A stretch of 62,895 bases of DNA from Hyphomicrobiales bacterium (GTDB lineage: Bacteria > Pseudomonadota > Alphaproteobacteria > Rhizobiales > JAJFHC01): assembly GCA_021775835.1 (NCBI GenBank), contig JAJFHC010000292.1, positions 1 through 62,895 on the forward strand. Direction: 5' to 3'. Below the pieces are notes generated by a model, which did not search any database, was not told the origin of the DNA, and was given only the letters and a program-made list of their open reading frames with translations. Shown piece after piece: positions 50,225-58,753 of this stretch; position 1 is the stretch's first letter, and each line of letters opens with the position of its first letter. The position numbers and the translations under genes are program-made.

Positions 50225-51257
50225 TTTGGGCCGTTCGTGAATTTGATATGGCGACCAGGCGGTCGAGACAGGAGAGGGCCTTGCCGCTGTCGATGGCCTC
50301 GCACGCCTGGGCGACGCCCTGCTTGAGATCGTCAGCCTTATCGGCAACCATCAGGGCGGCCGCCACGGTGATCGCCACGTTGTCGCGATGAGCGCCTTTT
50401 TCGCCGCCCAGCATGGCGCGCATGGCGTCGGCATTCGCCTGGGCATCGCCGCCCTTGATGTCATCGAGGCTGGACCGCGGCAGACCGGCGTCTTCCGGTT
50501 CCACCTCGAAGGAGCGAACCTCGCCATTGCGAAGCTCCGACACGAAAGTCGTGCCCGTGGTCGAGATTTCGTCCAGACCCAGATTGCCGTCCGTCCCGTG
50601 CACCACCCAGACACAGTCGGAGCCCAGGTTCCTGAACACATGGGCAAGGGGTTCGACCCATTGGCGGTCGAAAACCCCCACAAGCTGGCGGCGGACACCG
50701 GCGGGGTTCGAAATCGGTCCGAGCAGGTTGAAGATGGTCCGCGTGCCAAGCTCCACCCGGCTCGGTCCCACGTGCTTCATGGCGGAGTGATGGGCCGGCG
50801 CGAACATGAACCCGACGCCTGCCTCGCGGACGCAGCGGCCGATGGTTTCAGGCCCCGCATCCAGGTTGACCCCCAGGGCCGCCAGCACGTCGGCGGCACC
50901 TGACTTCGACGACATGGCGCGGTTACCGTGCTTGGCGATCGGAACGCCGCACGCGGCCGTCACAATGGCCGATGCCGTGGAGATATTATACGTGCCCGTG
51001 GCATCGCCGCCGGTCCCGACAATGTCGATGGCGTTGTTGGGCGCGTGCACCCGAAGCATCTTGCTGCGCATGGCCTCGGCCGCACCGCTGATCTCGTCAA
51101 CAGTCTCGCCGCGCACGCGTAGGGCCATCAGGAAACCGCCGATCTGCGACGGCGTCGCTTCGCCCGACATCATGGCGTCAAACGCCGCCCGCGCGTCCGC
51201 CTGATCAAGGCTTTCGCCGCCGGATACCTTGGCAATAAAGGGTTTCAGGTCAGCCAT
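50217..51257 (-). CDS. trpD: Anthranilate phosphoribosyltransferase
   Basis: A 346-residue enzyme that joins anthranilate to phosphoribosyl pyrophosphate. [19 protein letters not shown] is the PRPP loop. [17 protein letters not shown] contains the conserved anthranilate-binding region, and [18 protein letters not shown] follows. Length is standard. The ATG at 51257 has no strong ribosome-binding site directly before it; ten extra codons upstream are possible but unlikely. In related genomes trpD follows trpG closely, whereas here the IS110 element and its repeats lie between, leaving 338 bases of non-operon sequence upstream of the start. Confidence 0.96.
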   Translation of the reverse strand: MADLKPFIAKVSGGESLDQADARAAFDAMMSGEATPSQIGGFLMALRVRGETVDEISGAAEAMRSKMLRVHAPNNAIDIVGTGGDATGTYNISTASAIVTAACGVPIAKHGNRAMSSKSGAADVLAALGVNLDAGPETIGRCVREAGVGFMFAPAHHSAMKHVGPSRVELGTRTIFNLLGPISNPAGVRRQLVGVFDRQWVEPLAHVFRNLGSDCVWVVHGTDGNLGLDEISTTGTTFVSELRNGEVRSFEVEPEDAGLPRSSLDDIKGGDAQANADAMRAMLGGEKGAHRDNVAITVAAALMVADKADDLKQGVAQACEAIDSGKALSCLDRLVAISNSRTAQNE

Positions 51258-51410
51258 TTGTCGAGACTCGATACTTGTCCAGTTCAATACATGCCGACAG
51301 ATAACCCATCGTGCTCACCTTGTGCAACAGATACCCAGTGGAAAGGTTATCATTTGGCGGGATGGCGGAGGGTTGGCAGACAGCAAAAGTTAGCGTTATG
51401 TCCAATGTGA

Positions 51411-51535
51411 CCAGTCGACGCCGGAATCAGCAACTTTCGTTCCCCTGTGTGTTCTTGATGTGCGATTGTTGGAGTGGGTGGGAGACCTGTCGTTCCCATG
51501 GTCCGCTTGTGGCGAGACCGTTGTCCGGCTCGGTT
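51411..51535. repeat. Long inverted repeat, left copy
   Basis: Aligns in inverted orientation with 52617-52744. Shared blocks in order are CCAGT, GCCG, CCCCTGTGTGT (51442-51452), GGGTGGGAGACCT (51476-51488), GGTCC, AGACCGT and TCCGGCTCGGTT (51524-51535). Between blocks the bases differ. GGTC...GACC (51500-51519) forms a hairpin in both copies although its loop differs. Confidence 0.8.
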
Positions 51536-51562
51536 TTTGTGACGGCTCCGCGTTTTCGTTCC

Positions 51563-51587
51563 CCGGGCAAGCGTGAGCGCGACCCGG
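51563..51587. repeat. REP-like palindrome, left
   Basis: CCGGG (51563-51567) and CCCGG (51583-51587) close a loop AAGCGTGAGCGC-rich in between. Its reverse complement resembles the palindrome at 52754-52779 (shared CCGG, TCGCGCT, GCTTG, CCGGG). It lies just past the recombinase stop. Confidence 0.6.
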
Positions 51588-51595
51588 CAACTGTG

Positions 51596-52534
51596 TTAAA
51601 CGTTGGCGTTGAATGGCGTCTGTGTTCGCGTAATTGCATTTGCGGTTATGAGTATTTTCCTGGCAATTGCAACGAGGGCAACCTTTGCCGGTTTTCCTGT
51701 TTTTCTGAGCTTTTTGTATTGGTCTGCATAGAGGTTATTCTTGGTGATTGCCGCGATTGCAGCCATGTAGAGAGCCTGTCTGACGCGCCGCCTTCCGCCT
51801 CTAATTGTCCTTTGCCCGCGTTTCAGGCCTGAGTCGTTGTTGATCGGGGCGAGCCCGGCGAGGGCCGAGATCTTGCGTCGGGGGATTGTTCCCAGTTCTG
51901 GCATGAGGCCGATGAGTATTGCTGCGGTGACCTTGCCGATACCCGGTATGGATGTGATCAACGCGTAGGCATCGGCCATGTCGGGGGTGTTGTCGACGAG
52001 TTCTGCGATGACGGCCTCGATATGCCCGATCTCGCTTGTGAGCCGGTCGATCGACGCCTTGAGGCTGGTGCACACGATGTCGTCACCTGCCTGCTTGAGG
52101 CGGGTTCTTTCCTGCTTGCGCATTTCCACGAGCTGGTCCCGGCGCCGCGAAAGCGCCTGCAATCTGCGCCTTTGCGGGCACATGATGGGGCTCGGCCTGA
52201 GGTCAAGCCGCACACACATCTGCGCCAGCATGCGTGCATCCAGGGTGTCGGTCTTGGCAAGATAACCCATGGATTTTGCAAAGTGGCGGGCCTGGGCGGG
52301 GTTGACGCGGTAAGCCGTGATGCCGGCCGTCTCCAGTGCCTGTCCCAGAGCACCGTCATAGGGGGCGGTGGCTTCGAAGACGACACAGACTGTGCCGGTG
52401 TCCAGCGTGCCAAGCCAGCGCGAAATGGCAGTCGGTGTGTTGGCAATGTGGGTGTCCTTGCCCGCTTGCCAGTCGTGAAGGTCGAGACGGTCTTTGGAAA
52501 CGTCGCAACCGATAACATTACAAGGTATAGTCAT
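51596..52534 (-). CDS. IS110-family transposase (recombinase)
   Basis: A 312-residue recombinase of the IS110 family. The N-terminal RuvC-like domain has the DEDD set: Asp11 in GCDVSKDRLDL, Glu54 in VVFEATAPYD, and Asp96 and Asp99 in KTDTLDARML. The C-terminal Transposase_20 domain contains ITSIPGIGKVTAAILIG and the expected serine nucleophile Ser235 in INNDSGLKRG. Length is near that of well-studied members (about 320), and the frame is open, so it may be active. It starts with ATG at 52534 and is read in the same direction as the trp genes. Enzymes of this family use an RNA encoded beside them to choose target and donor DNA. Confidence 0.95.
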   Translation of the reverse strand: MTIPCNVIGCDVSKDRLDLHDWQAGKDTHIANTPTAISRWLGTLDTGTVCVVFEATAPYDGALGQALETAGITAYRVNPAQARHFAKSMGYLAKTDTLDARMLAQMCVRLDLRPSPIMCPQRRRLQALSRRRDQLVEMRKQERTRLKQAGDDIVCTSLKASIDRLTSEIGHIEAVIAELVDNTPDMADAYALITSIPGIGKVTAAILIGLMPELGTIPRRKISALAGLAPINNDSGLKRGQRTIRGGRRRVRQALYMAAIAAITKNNLYADQYKKLRKTGKPAKVALVAIARKILITANAITRTQTPFNANV

Positions 52535-52744
52535 AGTGCCTGTCCCTGTGATGCGGGGTCACTATGCAACAGTGCCCCGTGCAACTGTTCAGGTTGGTTA
52601 AAATGGACGGGTGGGGAACCGAGCCGGATCACGGTCTTGCAAGTCAGAGGACCAGGGGCCGTAAAGGTCTCCCACCCAACTCTATAATGACAGAAACCGC
52701 ACACACAGGGGTCTAATCGCGACAACTGCGGACAACGGCACTGG
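52535..52744 (-). ncRNA. Candidate bridge RNA region of the IS110 element
   Basis: The non-coding segment upstream of the recombinase is where IS110-group elements encode their bridge RNA. Here GGGTGGG (52609-52615) and CCCACCC (52671-52677) form an outer stem, and GGTC/GACC (52633-52636/52650-52653) an inner one. A two-sided internal loop separates them, which is the layout of a guide loop. No ORF lies in it. Exact RNA ends are not visible. Structure is seen; the assignment is inference. Confidence 0.4.
52617..52744. repeat. Long inverted repeat, right copy
   Basis: Reverse-complement partner of 51411-51535. Blocks on the plus strand are AACCGAGCCGGA (52617-52628), ACGGTCT, GGACC, AGGTCTCCCACCC (52665-52677), ACACACAGGGG (52701-52711) and ACTGG (52740-52744). 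Unlike the left copy it also has the inner GGGTGGG that closes a full stem. Confidence 0.8.
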
Positions 52745-52753
52745 CGAGTAGAT

Positions 52754-52779
52754 CCCGGATCGCGCTTTGCTTGTCCGGG
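52754..52779. repeat. REP-like palindrome, right
   Basis: CCCGGA (52754-52759) and TCCGGG (52774-52779) close the loop TCGCGCTTTGCTTG. It is similar in inverted orientation to 51563-51587 and lies just outside the right inverted repeat. Confidence 0.65.
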
Positions 52780-52880
52780 ACACGGTTTTTGTGATTGGTG
52801 CATGGTCCCGGTTCTGCGAAGCAACAATGCATGCTACGTCGAGCCTGGGAAACGATACCGGAACGCGCGCCAACTGTAGA

Positions 52881-53465
52881 TCACACAAGCTTCAGAAAAT
52901 TGGCCAACAGGTCGTGCCCGTGGGCCGAGGCGATGCTTTCGGGGTGAAACTGGACGCCGTGGAGCGGCAGGGTCTTGTGGGCGAGGCCCATGATCTGGCC
53001 GTCGCCGGTATCCGCCGTAACCTCGAAGCAGTCCGGCAGGCTGGCGCGTTCGACCACCAGCGAGTGATAGCGGGTGGCTTCAAAACCGTTCTCCAGACCG
53101 GCAAAAACGCTGCGGCCCTGGTGGCTTATGGCGGAAAGCTTGCCGTGCATCTGAACCGGGGCGCGGATGATTTGGCCACCGAAGGCCTCGCCGATCGCCT
53201 GATGCCCGAGGCAGACACCCAGAACCGGCAGGTTCGGTCCGGCGTCCTTGACCAGATCAACGCAGATACCGGCCTTGTCCGGGGTGCCGGGGCCTGGCGA
53301 AATCACGACTGCGTCGGGCTTCAGGTCGCGCACGCCCTCGACGGTGATCTTGTCGTTGCGAATGACCCGGACATCGGCGCCGAGCTCACCCAGGTAGTGC
53401 ACGAGGTTGTAGGTAAAGCTGTCGTAGTTATCGATCAGGACGATCGTTGCTCTGTTCGTGGTCAC
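52881..53465 (-). CDS. trpG: Anthranilate synthase glutaminase component
   Basis: A 194-residue class I glutamine amidotransferase that feeds ammonia to TrpE. The nucleophile Cys85 is in VLGVCLGHQAIGEAFGG, and His174/Glu176 in FHPESIAS complete the triad. The start is GTG at 53465, which overlaps the trpE stop as GTGA; this reading gives the usual IVLIDNYDSFTYNLVHYLGE N terminus. The longer upstream reading lies inside trpE. Length is standard. The IS110 repeats begin about 100 bases after its stop, so the insertion left trpG intact. Confidence 0.97.
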   Translation of the reverse strand: MTTNRATIVLIDNYDSFTYNLVHYLGELGADVRVIRNDKITVEGVRDLKPDAVVISPGPGTPDKAGICVDLVKDAGPNLPVLGVCLGHQAIGEAFGGQIIRAPVQMHGKLSAISHQGRSVFAGLENGFEATRYHSLVVERASLPDCFEVTADTGDGQIMGLAHKTLPLHGVQFHPESIASAHGHDLLANFLKLV

Positions 53466-54982
53466 TGGGTGCGCCCCCCTGTGCCGGCAAATCTGACGGC
53501 CTCTTCGGCGGCCCGGAACAGGGCCTTGGCCTTGTTGATGCATTCCACGTGCTCGGACTGGGGGTCGGAGTCGGCGACGATCCCGGCACCGGCCTGCACG
53601 TACATGGTGCCGTCCTTGACGATGGCCGTGCGCAGGACGATGCAGGTGTCCATGTCGCCGTTGGCGGAGAAGTACCCGACACAGCCGGCATAGATGCCGC
53701 GCTTCTCGTGTTCCAGGTTATCGATGATCTCCATAGCGCGGACTTTCGGTGCGCCCGACACGGTGCCGGCCGGGAAGCCTGCAACCAGGGCGGCGATCGC
53801 GTCAAAGGCCTCGTCGAGGTCGCCGTCCACGTTCGACACGATGTGCATGACCTGGCTGTAATACTCCAACACGAACTGTTCCGTCACATTGACCGACCCG
53901 ATGCGCGAGACCCGTCCCACGTCGTTTCGTCCCAGATCGAGCAGCATCAGGTGCTCGGCCCGTTCCTTGGGGTCGGCCAGCAGTTCTGCAGCAAGGGCAT
54001 CGTCGGCGGCACGGGTGTCGCCGCGTGGCCGGGTGCCCGCCAAGGGACGCACGGTGACCTTGCCGTCGCGGACCCTGACCAGGATTTCCGGGCTGGAGCC
54101 GATGACCGAGAAGCCGTCGAAATTGAGGTAGTACAGGAAAGGCGAGGGGTTCACCCGCCGCAATGCCCGGTAGAGCGCCAGGGGCGGCAGGTCGAACGGC
54201 GCGCTGAACCGCTGGCTCAGCACCACCTGGAATATGTCGCCGGCAGCAATATGTTCCTTGGCGGCAAGAACCATGGCCTTGTATTCATCCGGGGTCGTGT
54301 TCGAGACCGTCGCATCGGTCGAGGAAAAAGGCATGTCCTTCTGCGGGTCGTGGTGAAGCGGACGGTCGAGGGCTGCCACGACCTCTTCGATCCGGTCGCG
54401 CGCCCTTGTGTAGGCAGCATTCGCCGAAAGGGACGACGACGGGAACACCGGCGTAACCAGGGTGACCTCGTCTTTCACGGAATCAAAGATCGCCATGATC
54501 GTGGGGCGCAAGAGGATCGAGTCCGGCACCGACAGGGAATCGGGGTTGGGTGCGGGCAGTTCTTCCATAAGCCGGACCATGTCGTATCCCATGTAGCCGA
54601 AAACCCCGGCGGCCATGGGCGGCAACTCTTCCGGCAGGTCGATCCGCGATTCTTCGAGCAGGGTGCGCAAGGCGGTAAGCGGCGGTTCGTCCGACGCCTC
54701 GAACCCGGACTTCGGGTCATGGCCGGCCTGGCGGTTGATTTCAGCCGTCGTGCCGTGACAGCGCCAGATCAGGTCGGGCTTGAGGCCGATGATCGAGTAC
54801 CGGCCGCGCACGGCGCCGCCTTCGACCGATTCCAGCAGAAAGCTGTTGGCGTTGTTCTCCGCCAGCTTGAGCATGGCCGAGACCGGGGTTTCGAGATCGG
54901 AGACGACCTTGGTCCACACGACCTGATTGCGGCCATCGTCATAGGTCGAGGCAAACGACTCAAGGTCAGGCTCGATGAACAT
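53462..54982 (-). CDS. trpE: Anthranilate synthase component I
   Basis: A 506-residue enzyme that converts chorismate and ammonia to anthranilate. The feedback-inhibition site LLES with downstream Ser is seen in NSFLLESVEGGAVRGRYS. The chorismate-binding half has DIFQVVLSQRFS, SPEILVRVRDGKVTVRPLAG, DLGRNDVGRVSRIGSV and GAPKVRAMEIIDNLE. It is a separate TrpE, not the TrpEG fusion seen in some rhizobia. The ATG at 54982 lies 41 bases from ppiD on the same strand. No Trp-rich leader peptide fits in that gap, so attenuation of the classic kind is unlikely. Confidence 0.97.
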   Translation of the reverse strand: MFIEPDLESFASTYDDGRNQVVWTKVVSDLETPVSAMLKLAENNANSFLLESVEGGAVRGRYSIIGLKPDLIWRCHGTTAEINRQAGHDPKSGFEASDEPPLTALRTLLEESRIDLPEELPPMAAGVFGYMGYDMVRLMEELPAPNPDSLSVPDSILLRPTIMAIFDSVKDEVTLVTPVFPSSSLSANAAYTRARDRIEEVVAALDRPLHHDPQKDMPFSSTDATVSNTTPDEYKAMVLAAKEHIAAGDIFQVVLSQRFSAPFDLPPLALYRALRRVNPSPFLYYLNFDGFSVIGSSPEILVRVRDGKVTVRPLAGTRPRGDTRAADDALAAELLADPKERAEHLMLLDLGRNDVGRVSRIGSVNVTEQFVLEYYSQVMHIVSNVDGDLDEAFDAIAALVAGFPAGTVSGAPKVRAMEIIDNLEHEKRGIYAGCVGYFSANGDMDTCIVLRTAIVKDGTMYVQAGAGIVADSDPQSEHVECINKAKALFRAAEEAVRFAGTGGRTQ

Positions 54983-55023
54983 GGAACGTGGTCCTTAGAA
55001 ACCGGTAGCCGTCACGAGGGGGG

Positions 55024-56916
55024 TCAGGTGCCGTTGCCGCGCAGTCTTTCCCAGATTTCCGCATTGACCGTGACACCGAGGTTCTCCTGCAGGCCATTGA
55101 GGTATTGCTGCAGCAGATCCTCGCCGAGGCCCTGGTCCAACTGCTGCGAAAGCGCCTTCGCCTCAGGTGTGTCTCCGGCGAATTCAGGAACAGCGATAGA
55201 GGCCACTTTCATGATCAGCATGCCGTCGCCAGTGCCGGACGGGGCCAGTGTCACGCCGCCTTCCTTCTGCTGGAAGAGGTTGGACATGGCTGTCGCGGAA
55301 AAGACATCGGAGACATCGCGCCGACGCATGGCGTCGGTCGTCTGCACAGTCTGCCCGGTCGCCGCAGCAAGGTCGGCCAGGGATTTGCCACCTCGTCCCT
55401 CGTCGACAAGACCCTGGGCATAGCTGAACAAGGCATCGCGCCGCTTCTCGGCAACCCAGAGTTGCTTGATCTCGGCGGCCACTTCCTCGATGGGCCGAAC
55501 GGCCTCCGGCGACACTTCGTCCACATCGACCCAGGCATAGCCTTCGTTGCTTGTGTCGATTGGATCGTTTTCAACGCCGACATCGCTGTCGAAGGCAACA
55601 CGCAGAACTTCAGTTGTGGCGGGAACGTCCTTCACGGCCTTGCCGTCGGCTCCCAGGCCATTCCGGTCGATGGCATCAACACGGATCAGCGGCAGGTCCA
55701 GTTTCTCGGAGATTTCCGCAAGCGTTGAGCCGCCGGCACGGGCGTCTTCAACGGTGTCGTGCATATTGGCGACTTCTTCTTGGGCCTGCTCAAGGGAAAG
55801 CTGGGTCTGCAACTCAGCCTTGACGTCTTCAAAGGTCTTGCGGTCTTCCGGTTCGATCTTCAGTACCTTCAGGACAACTGTCGCCAGGGTACCTGACACC
55901 GGCGGGCTGACGGTTCCCTCGGCCAGTCCAAAGGCTGCATCGGCGATGGCCTTGTCCGGCAGGGCGGCGCGGGAAACGGTGCCGAGGACGTAATCCACTT
56001 CCTTCAGCTTGCGTTCTTTTGCGATATCCACGAAGTCCGTGCCTGAAGTGATCCGTTCATAGGCTTTCTGGGCTTCGTCCGGCGCCGTAAAGGCCATCTG
56101 AAGTATCTCGCGGCGCTCCGGCGTTACATAACCATCCTTGCGGTCTTCAAACGCTGCCCGCAGTTTGTCGTCGGAAATATCGATGGTCTTTGCAAGGTCG
56201 CTGGGGTCAAGCCGCAGGATCGACAGGGTCCTGAATTCAGGGGCCGTGAAACGGCGCTTGTTCGCCTCGTAAAACTCACCTTGTTCGGCGTCCGTGGGGT
56301 CGGCAATCTCTCCCGCCCTGCTGGACGGCACGACAAAGTACTCCGCCGTGCGGGCTTCGTTTTGCTGACGATGGATGGCCTTGGTCATTTCAAGCGGTAT
56401 GGTCACGCCGCGGTCGACAATTCCGGCAATCTCGGCGCGCAGGATGTTCTGCCGTTCGACGGCGACGTAGGTCTGTTCATTGAAGCCGTTGTTGGCGAGG
56501 ACCTGTTCGAACCTCAAGCGGTCGAACTTGCCTTGCGCGTTCTGGAACAGCCGGTCCTTGACGATCCGGTCCGCTATCGCCTGATCCGGGACGGCCAACG
56601 TGAACGTGGCAACCTGATCGTCGAGTGCTGCCTGACTGATCAGTCTTTGCAGCACCTGCCGGTCGACGCCCAGCTGCCGTGCCTGATCGACACTCACCTG
56701 TTGCTGCAGGCGTTGCGACAACTGCCGAAGCTCTCTTTGGAAAACTTCCTGGAATTCATATTCCGTGACCTTCTGCTCACCAACCGTTGCAAGTGACGTA
56801 GAAGACTGACCGGTGAAGATGTCGTTGATGCCCCAAACCGCAAAACTGAGGACGAGAAGTCCGATGAAGATCTTTGCGATCCAGCCGCTGGCACCTTTTC
56901 TGAGCGCTTCAAGCAT
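55024..56916 (-). CDS. ppiD: Periplasmic peptidyl-prolyl isomerase, PpiD/SurA type
   Basis: A 630-residue inner-membrane-anchored chaperone that helps fold exported proteins. One helix near the N terminus (about residues 13-33, IFIGLLVLSFAVWGINDIF) anchors it. A SurA_N-like helical region follows (about 45-230), then a parvulin-type rotamase domain (about 240-360) with KLKEVDYVLGTVSRAALPD and FGLAEGTVSPPVSG. A long C-terminal region completes it. This layout and position before trpE are usual in alphaproteobacteria. It is divergent from tpiA, 238 bases away. Confidence 0.92.
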   Translation of the reverse strand: MLEALRKGASGWIAKIFIGLLVLSFAVWGINDIFTGQSSTSLATVGEQKVTEYEFQEVFQRELRQLSQRLQQQVSVDQARQLGVDRQVLQRLISQAALDDQVATFTLAVPDQAIADRIVKDRLFQNAQGKFDRLRFEQVLANNGFNEQTYVAVERQNILRAEIAGIVDRGVTIPLEMTKAIHRQQNEARTAEYFVVPSSRAGEIADPTDAEQGEFYEANKRRFTAPEFRTLSILRLDPSDLAKTIDISDDKLRAAFEDRKDGYVTPERREILQMAFTAPDEAQKAYERITSGTDFVDIAKERKLKEVDYVLGTVSRAALPDKAIADAAFGLAEGTVSPPVSGTLATVVLKVLKIEPEDRKTFEDVKAELQTQLSLEQAQEEVANMHDTVEDARAGGSTLAEISEKLDLPLIRVDAIDRNGLGADGKAVKDVPATTEVLRVAFDSDVGVENDPIDTSNEGYAWVDVDEVSPEAVRPIEEVAAEIKQLWVAEKRRDALFSYAQGLVDEGRGGKSLADLAAATGQTVQTTDAMRRRDVSDVFSATAMSNLFQQKEGGVTLAPSGTGDGMLIMKVASIAVPEFAGDTPEAKALSQQLDQGLGEDLLQQYLNGLQENLGVTVNAEIWERLRGNGT

Positions 56917-57154
56917 GATGTCCGTTCTTTTGTGGCTAAATTCTCTCTACGACGATCACAACGATTCAGGCCCATGATCGTCCGCAATAGTGGTGTATCA
57001 CATTTTGCAGGCGTGATAGAAAGCGAAGAAATGGCACTCAGGCAAGAGCTTTCTACTGTGTGTGTTAATTGTGCAACAATCCGTTCCGGCGGTTGCGTTG
57101 CCCAGACAGCAAAACTATCGAATTTCAGCCGAATTATGGGGAATTGAGTAACTC

Positions 57155-57922
57155 ATGTCAAAAAGACCAAGACCGCTGGTAGCCGGCAACTGGAAGATGA
57201 ATGGCCTTAAGTCCAGCCTGAAGCAGATCTCCAAGATTGCCGCGAAATCCGAATCCAAGAAGAAAAGGCCAAATTGCGACATCATGATCTGCCCGCCGGC
57301 AACCTTGTTGCAGTCGGCATGCGACAAAGCCAAGGGATCCAGCCTGAAAATCGGCGCGCAGGATTGTCATATAGCAGAGTCCGGAGCCAATACCGGTGAT
57401 CTCTCCGCGGAAATGATGGCCGACGCCGGAGCGACTGCCGTTATCGTCGGCCATTCTGAGCGCCGCGCCGACCATGGCGAGGCGAGTGCTGTGGTCAGAG
57501 CCAAGGCCCAGGCAGTCTACCGCGCGGGCCTTGTCGCCATCATCTGCATCGGCGAAACCGCTGAACAGCGAAAGGCGAACCGGACGCTCTCTGTCGTGAC
57601 CGCACAACTGAAGGGATCCGTTCCCGCCGACGCGACACCTGCCAACACCATTGTGGCCTACGAGCCGGTATGGGCGATCGGTACGGGCCTGACCCCGACC
57701 CCGGACGATGTGGCGGTGGTTCACGCCCACATCAGGAAGCGGCTGGCGGTGCAGATGGGGGAACGGGACGCGCAAGGGGTTCGAATTCTTTATGGCGGTT
57801 CGGTCAAACCGGGCAATGCCGCCGAACTCATGGCCGTGGATAACGTCGATGGCGCTCTCGTCGGCGGTGCCAGCCTCAAGGCGCAGGACTTCCTCGGGAT
57901 CGCCGCCGCCTACAAATCCTGA
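57155..57922 (+). CDS. tpiA: Triosephosphate isomerase
   Basis: A 255-residue TIM barrel that interconverts dihydroxyacetone phosphate and glyceraldehyde 3-phosphate. The catalytic residues are intact: Lys14 in AGNWKMNG, His100 in VGHSERR and Glu170 in [11 protein letters not shown], and the phosphate loop is [13 protein letters not shown]. The insert [11 protein letters not shown] at about residue 31-41 is more basic than in most homologues. The ATG at 57155 has no strong ribosome-binding site nearby. It is read away from ppiD. Confidence 0.97.
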   Translation: MSKRPRPLVAGNWKMNGLKSSLKQISKIAAKSESKKKRPNCDIMICPPATLLQSACDKAKGSSLKIGAQDCHIAESGANTGDLSAEMMADAGATAVIVGHSERRADHGEASAVVRAKAQAVYRAGLVAIICIGETAEQRKANRTLSVVTAQLKGSVPADATPANTIVAYEPVWAIGTGLTPTPDDVAVVHAHIRKRLAVQMGERDAQGVRILYGGSVKPGNAAELMAVDNVDGALVGGASLKAQDFLGIAAAYKS

Positions 57923-58037
57923 AGCAAGCCTGGCGTAAACGCGCATTAATGCCCCAACCCGTTGTAAATCTGCCTGGACTATCCGGATGCGGAAGACAGT
58001 GTCCTGGCCGTCAACACTCAAGAAAGACCCATAGTTC

Positions 58038-58622
58038 ATGATTTATCTCTTCAGGCACGGCGAGACCTGCTGGAATCGGGAAGGCCGCAAGCAAGGGTGG
58101 CAGAATTCCGACCTGACCGAGAAGGGATCCGGGCAGGCGATCGCCAACGGCGTTTCACTGTCCCGGTTGATCGACCAAAACTCATCGTTCCGGTTTATCT
58201 CGAGCCCGCAGGGGCGTTGCCGTGAAACAGCCAGGCTGATTGCTGCCGAGATCGGTTTCGATGAAGCAGGGATCGAGTATGACGATCGCCTGAAGGAGAT
58301 CGGCTACGGAGAATGGGAAGGCCTGACGGAGATTGAAATCGCCCGGCGTGACCCCGAATTGTGGGATCGGAGAACCCGGGACCGCTGGTCCCATGGTGCC
58401 CCCGAGGGTGAAACATTCAAAATGGTGCAGGATCGCGCCGCAGACTGGCTGCGGTCAGTCAATCAAGACCCTCTGATTGTCGCGGTAAGCCACGGGACCA
58501 CAGGGCGCATAATGCGCGGGTTCTACGCCGGGTTGGACCATCAGGCGACAAATGTCCTGCCTGAACCCCAGCTCGGTTTCTTTCGTCTAAGCGATGGTGA
58601 TGTTGCGTTTGTCGACGCCTGA
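58038..58622 (+). CDS. Histidine phosphatase family protein
   Basis: A 194-residue protein of the phosphoglycerate mutase/phosphatase fold. YLFRHGETCWNREGRKQGW holds the phospho-accepting His7 in the RHG motif. SSPQGRCRETARLI supplies the second Arg, LKEIGYGEWEGLTEIEI the acid/base Glu, and VAVSHGTTGRIMRG the second His. It is more like a broad-specificity phosphatase (PhoE/CobC-like) than a glycolytic mutase because of its length and lack of the mutase inserts. Its position between tpiA and secG is not one I know as conserved. Substrate unknown. Confidence 0.88.
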   Translation: MIYLFRHGETCWNREGRKQGWQNSDLTEKGSGQAIANGVSLSRLIDQNSSFRFISSPQGRCRETARLIAAEIGFDEAGIEYDDRLKEIGYGEWEGLTEIEIARRDPELWDRRTRDRWSHGAPEGETFKMVQDRAADWLRSVNQDPLIVAVSHGTTGRIMRGFYAGLDHQATNVLPEPQLGFFRLSDGDVAFVDA

Positions 58623-58753
58623 TACCCGTAAAATACCCTCAAAAATCACATTCGAGCGACAATTCGACCAATCCGCAACTTGCCTGTTGGCTAATCGACC
58701 CCATCTCGTGTAAAAGACGCCGCAACTGATCCAATTCCATAGAAAGCTCCGAA

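Larger units (their letters stand above)
51411..52744 (-). mobile_element. IS110-family insertion between trpG and trpD
   Basis: A recombinase gene (51596-52534) is bracketed by long imperfect inverted repeats (51411-51535 and 52617-52744). The ends given are the outer limits of the repeats I can align, not proven element ends; IS110 elements lack classical terminal repeats and target duplications. It lies in the same direction as the trp genes and separates trpG from trpD by 1.6 kb. Confidence 0.6.

Noticed and set aside
54983..55023. Tryptophan attenuator before trpE
   Set aside because: Only 41 bases separate ppiD from trpE, with no leader ORF rich in Trp codons and no terminator hairpin.
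53447..55423. Long open frame of about 658 codons on the plus strand
   Set aside because: It is the antisense shadow of trpE and of the 3' end of ppiD, both of which have full family motifs. High-GC codon bias opens such frames.
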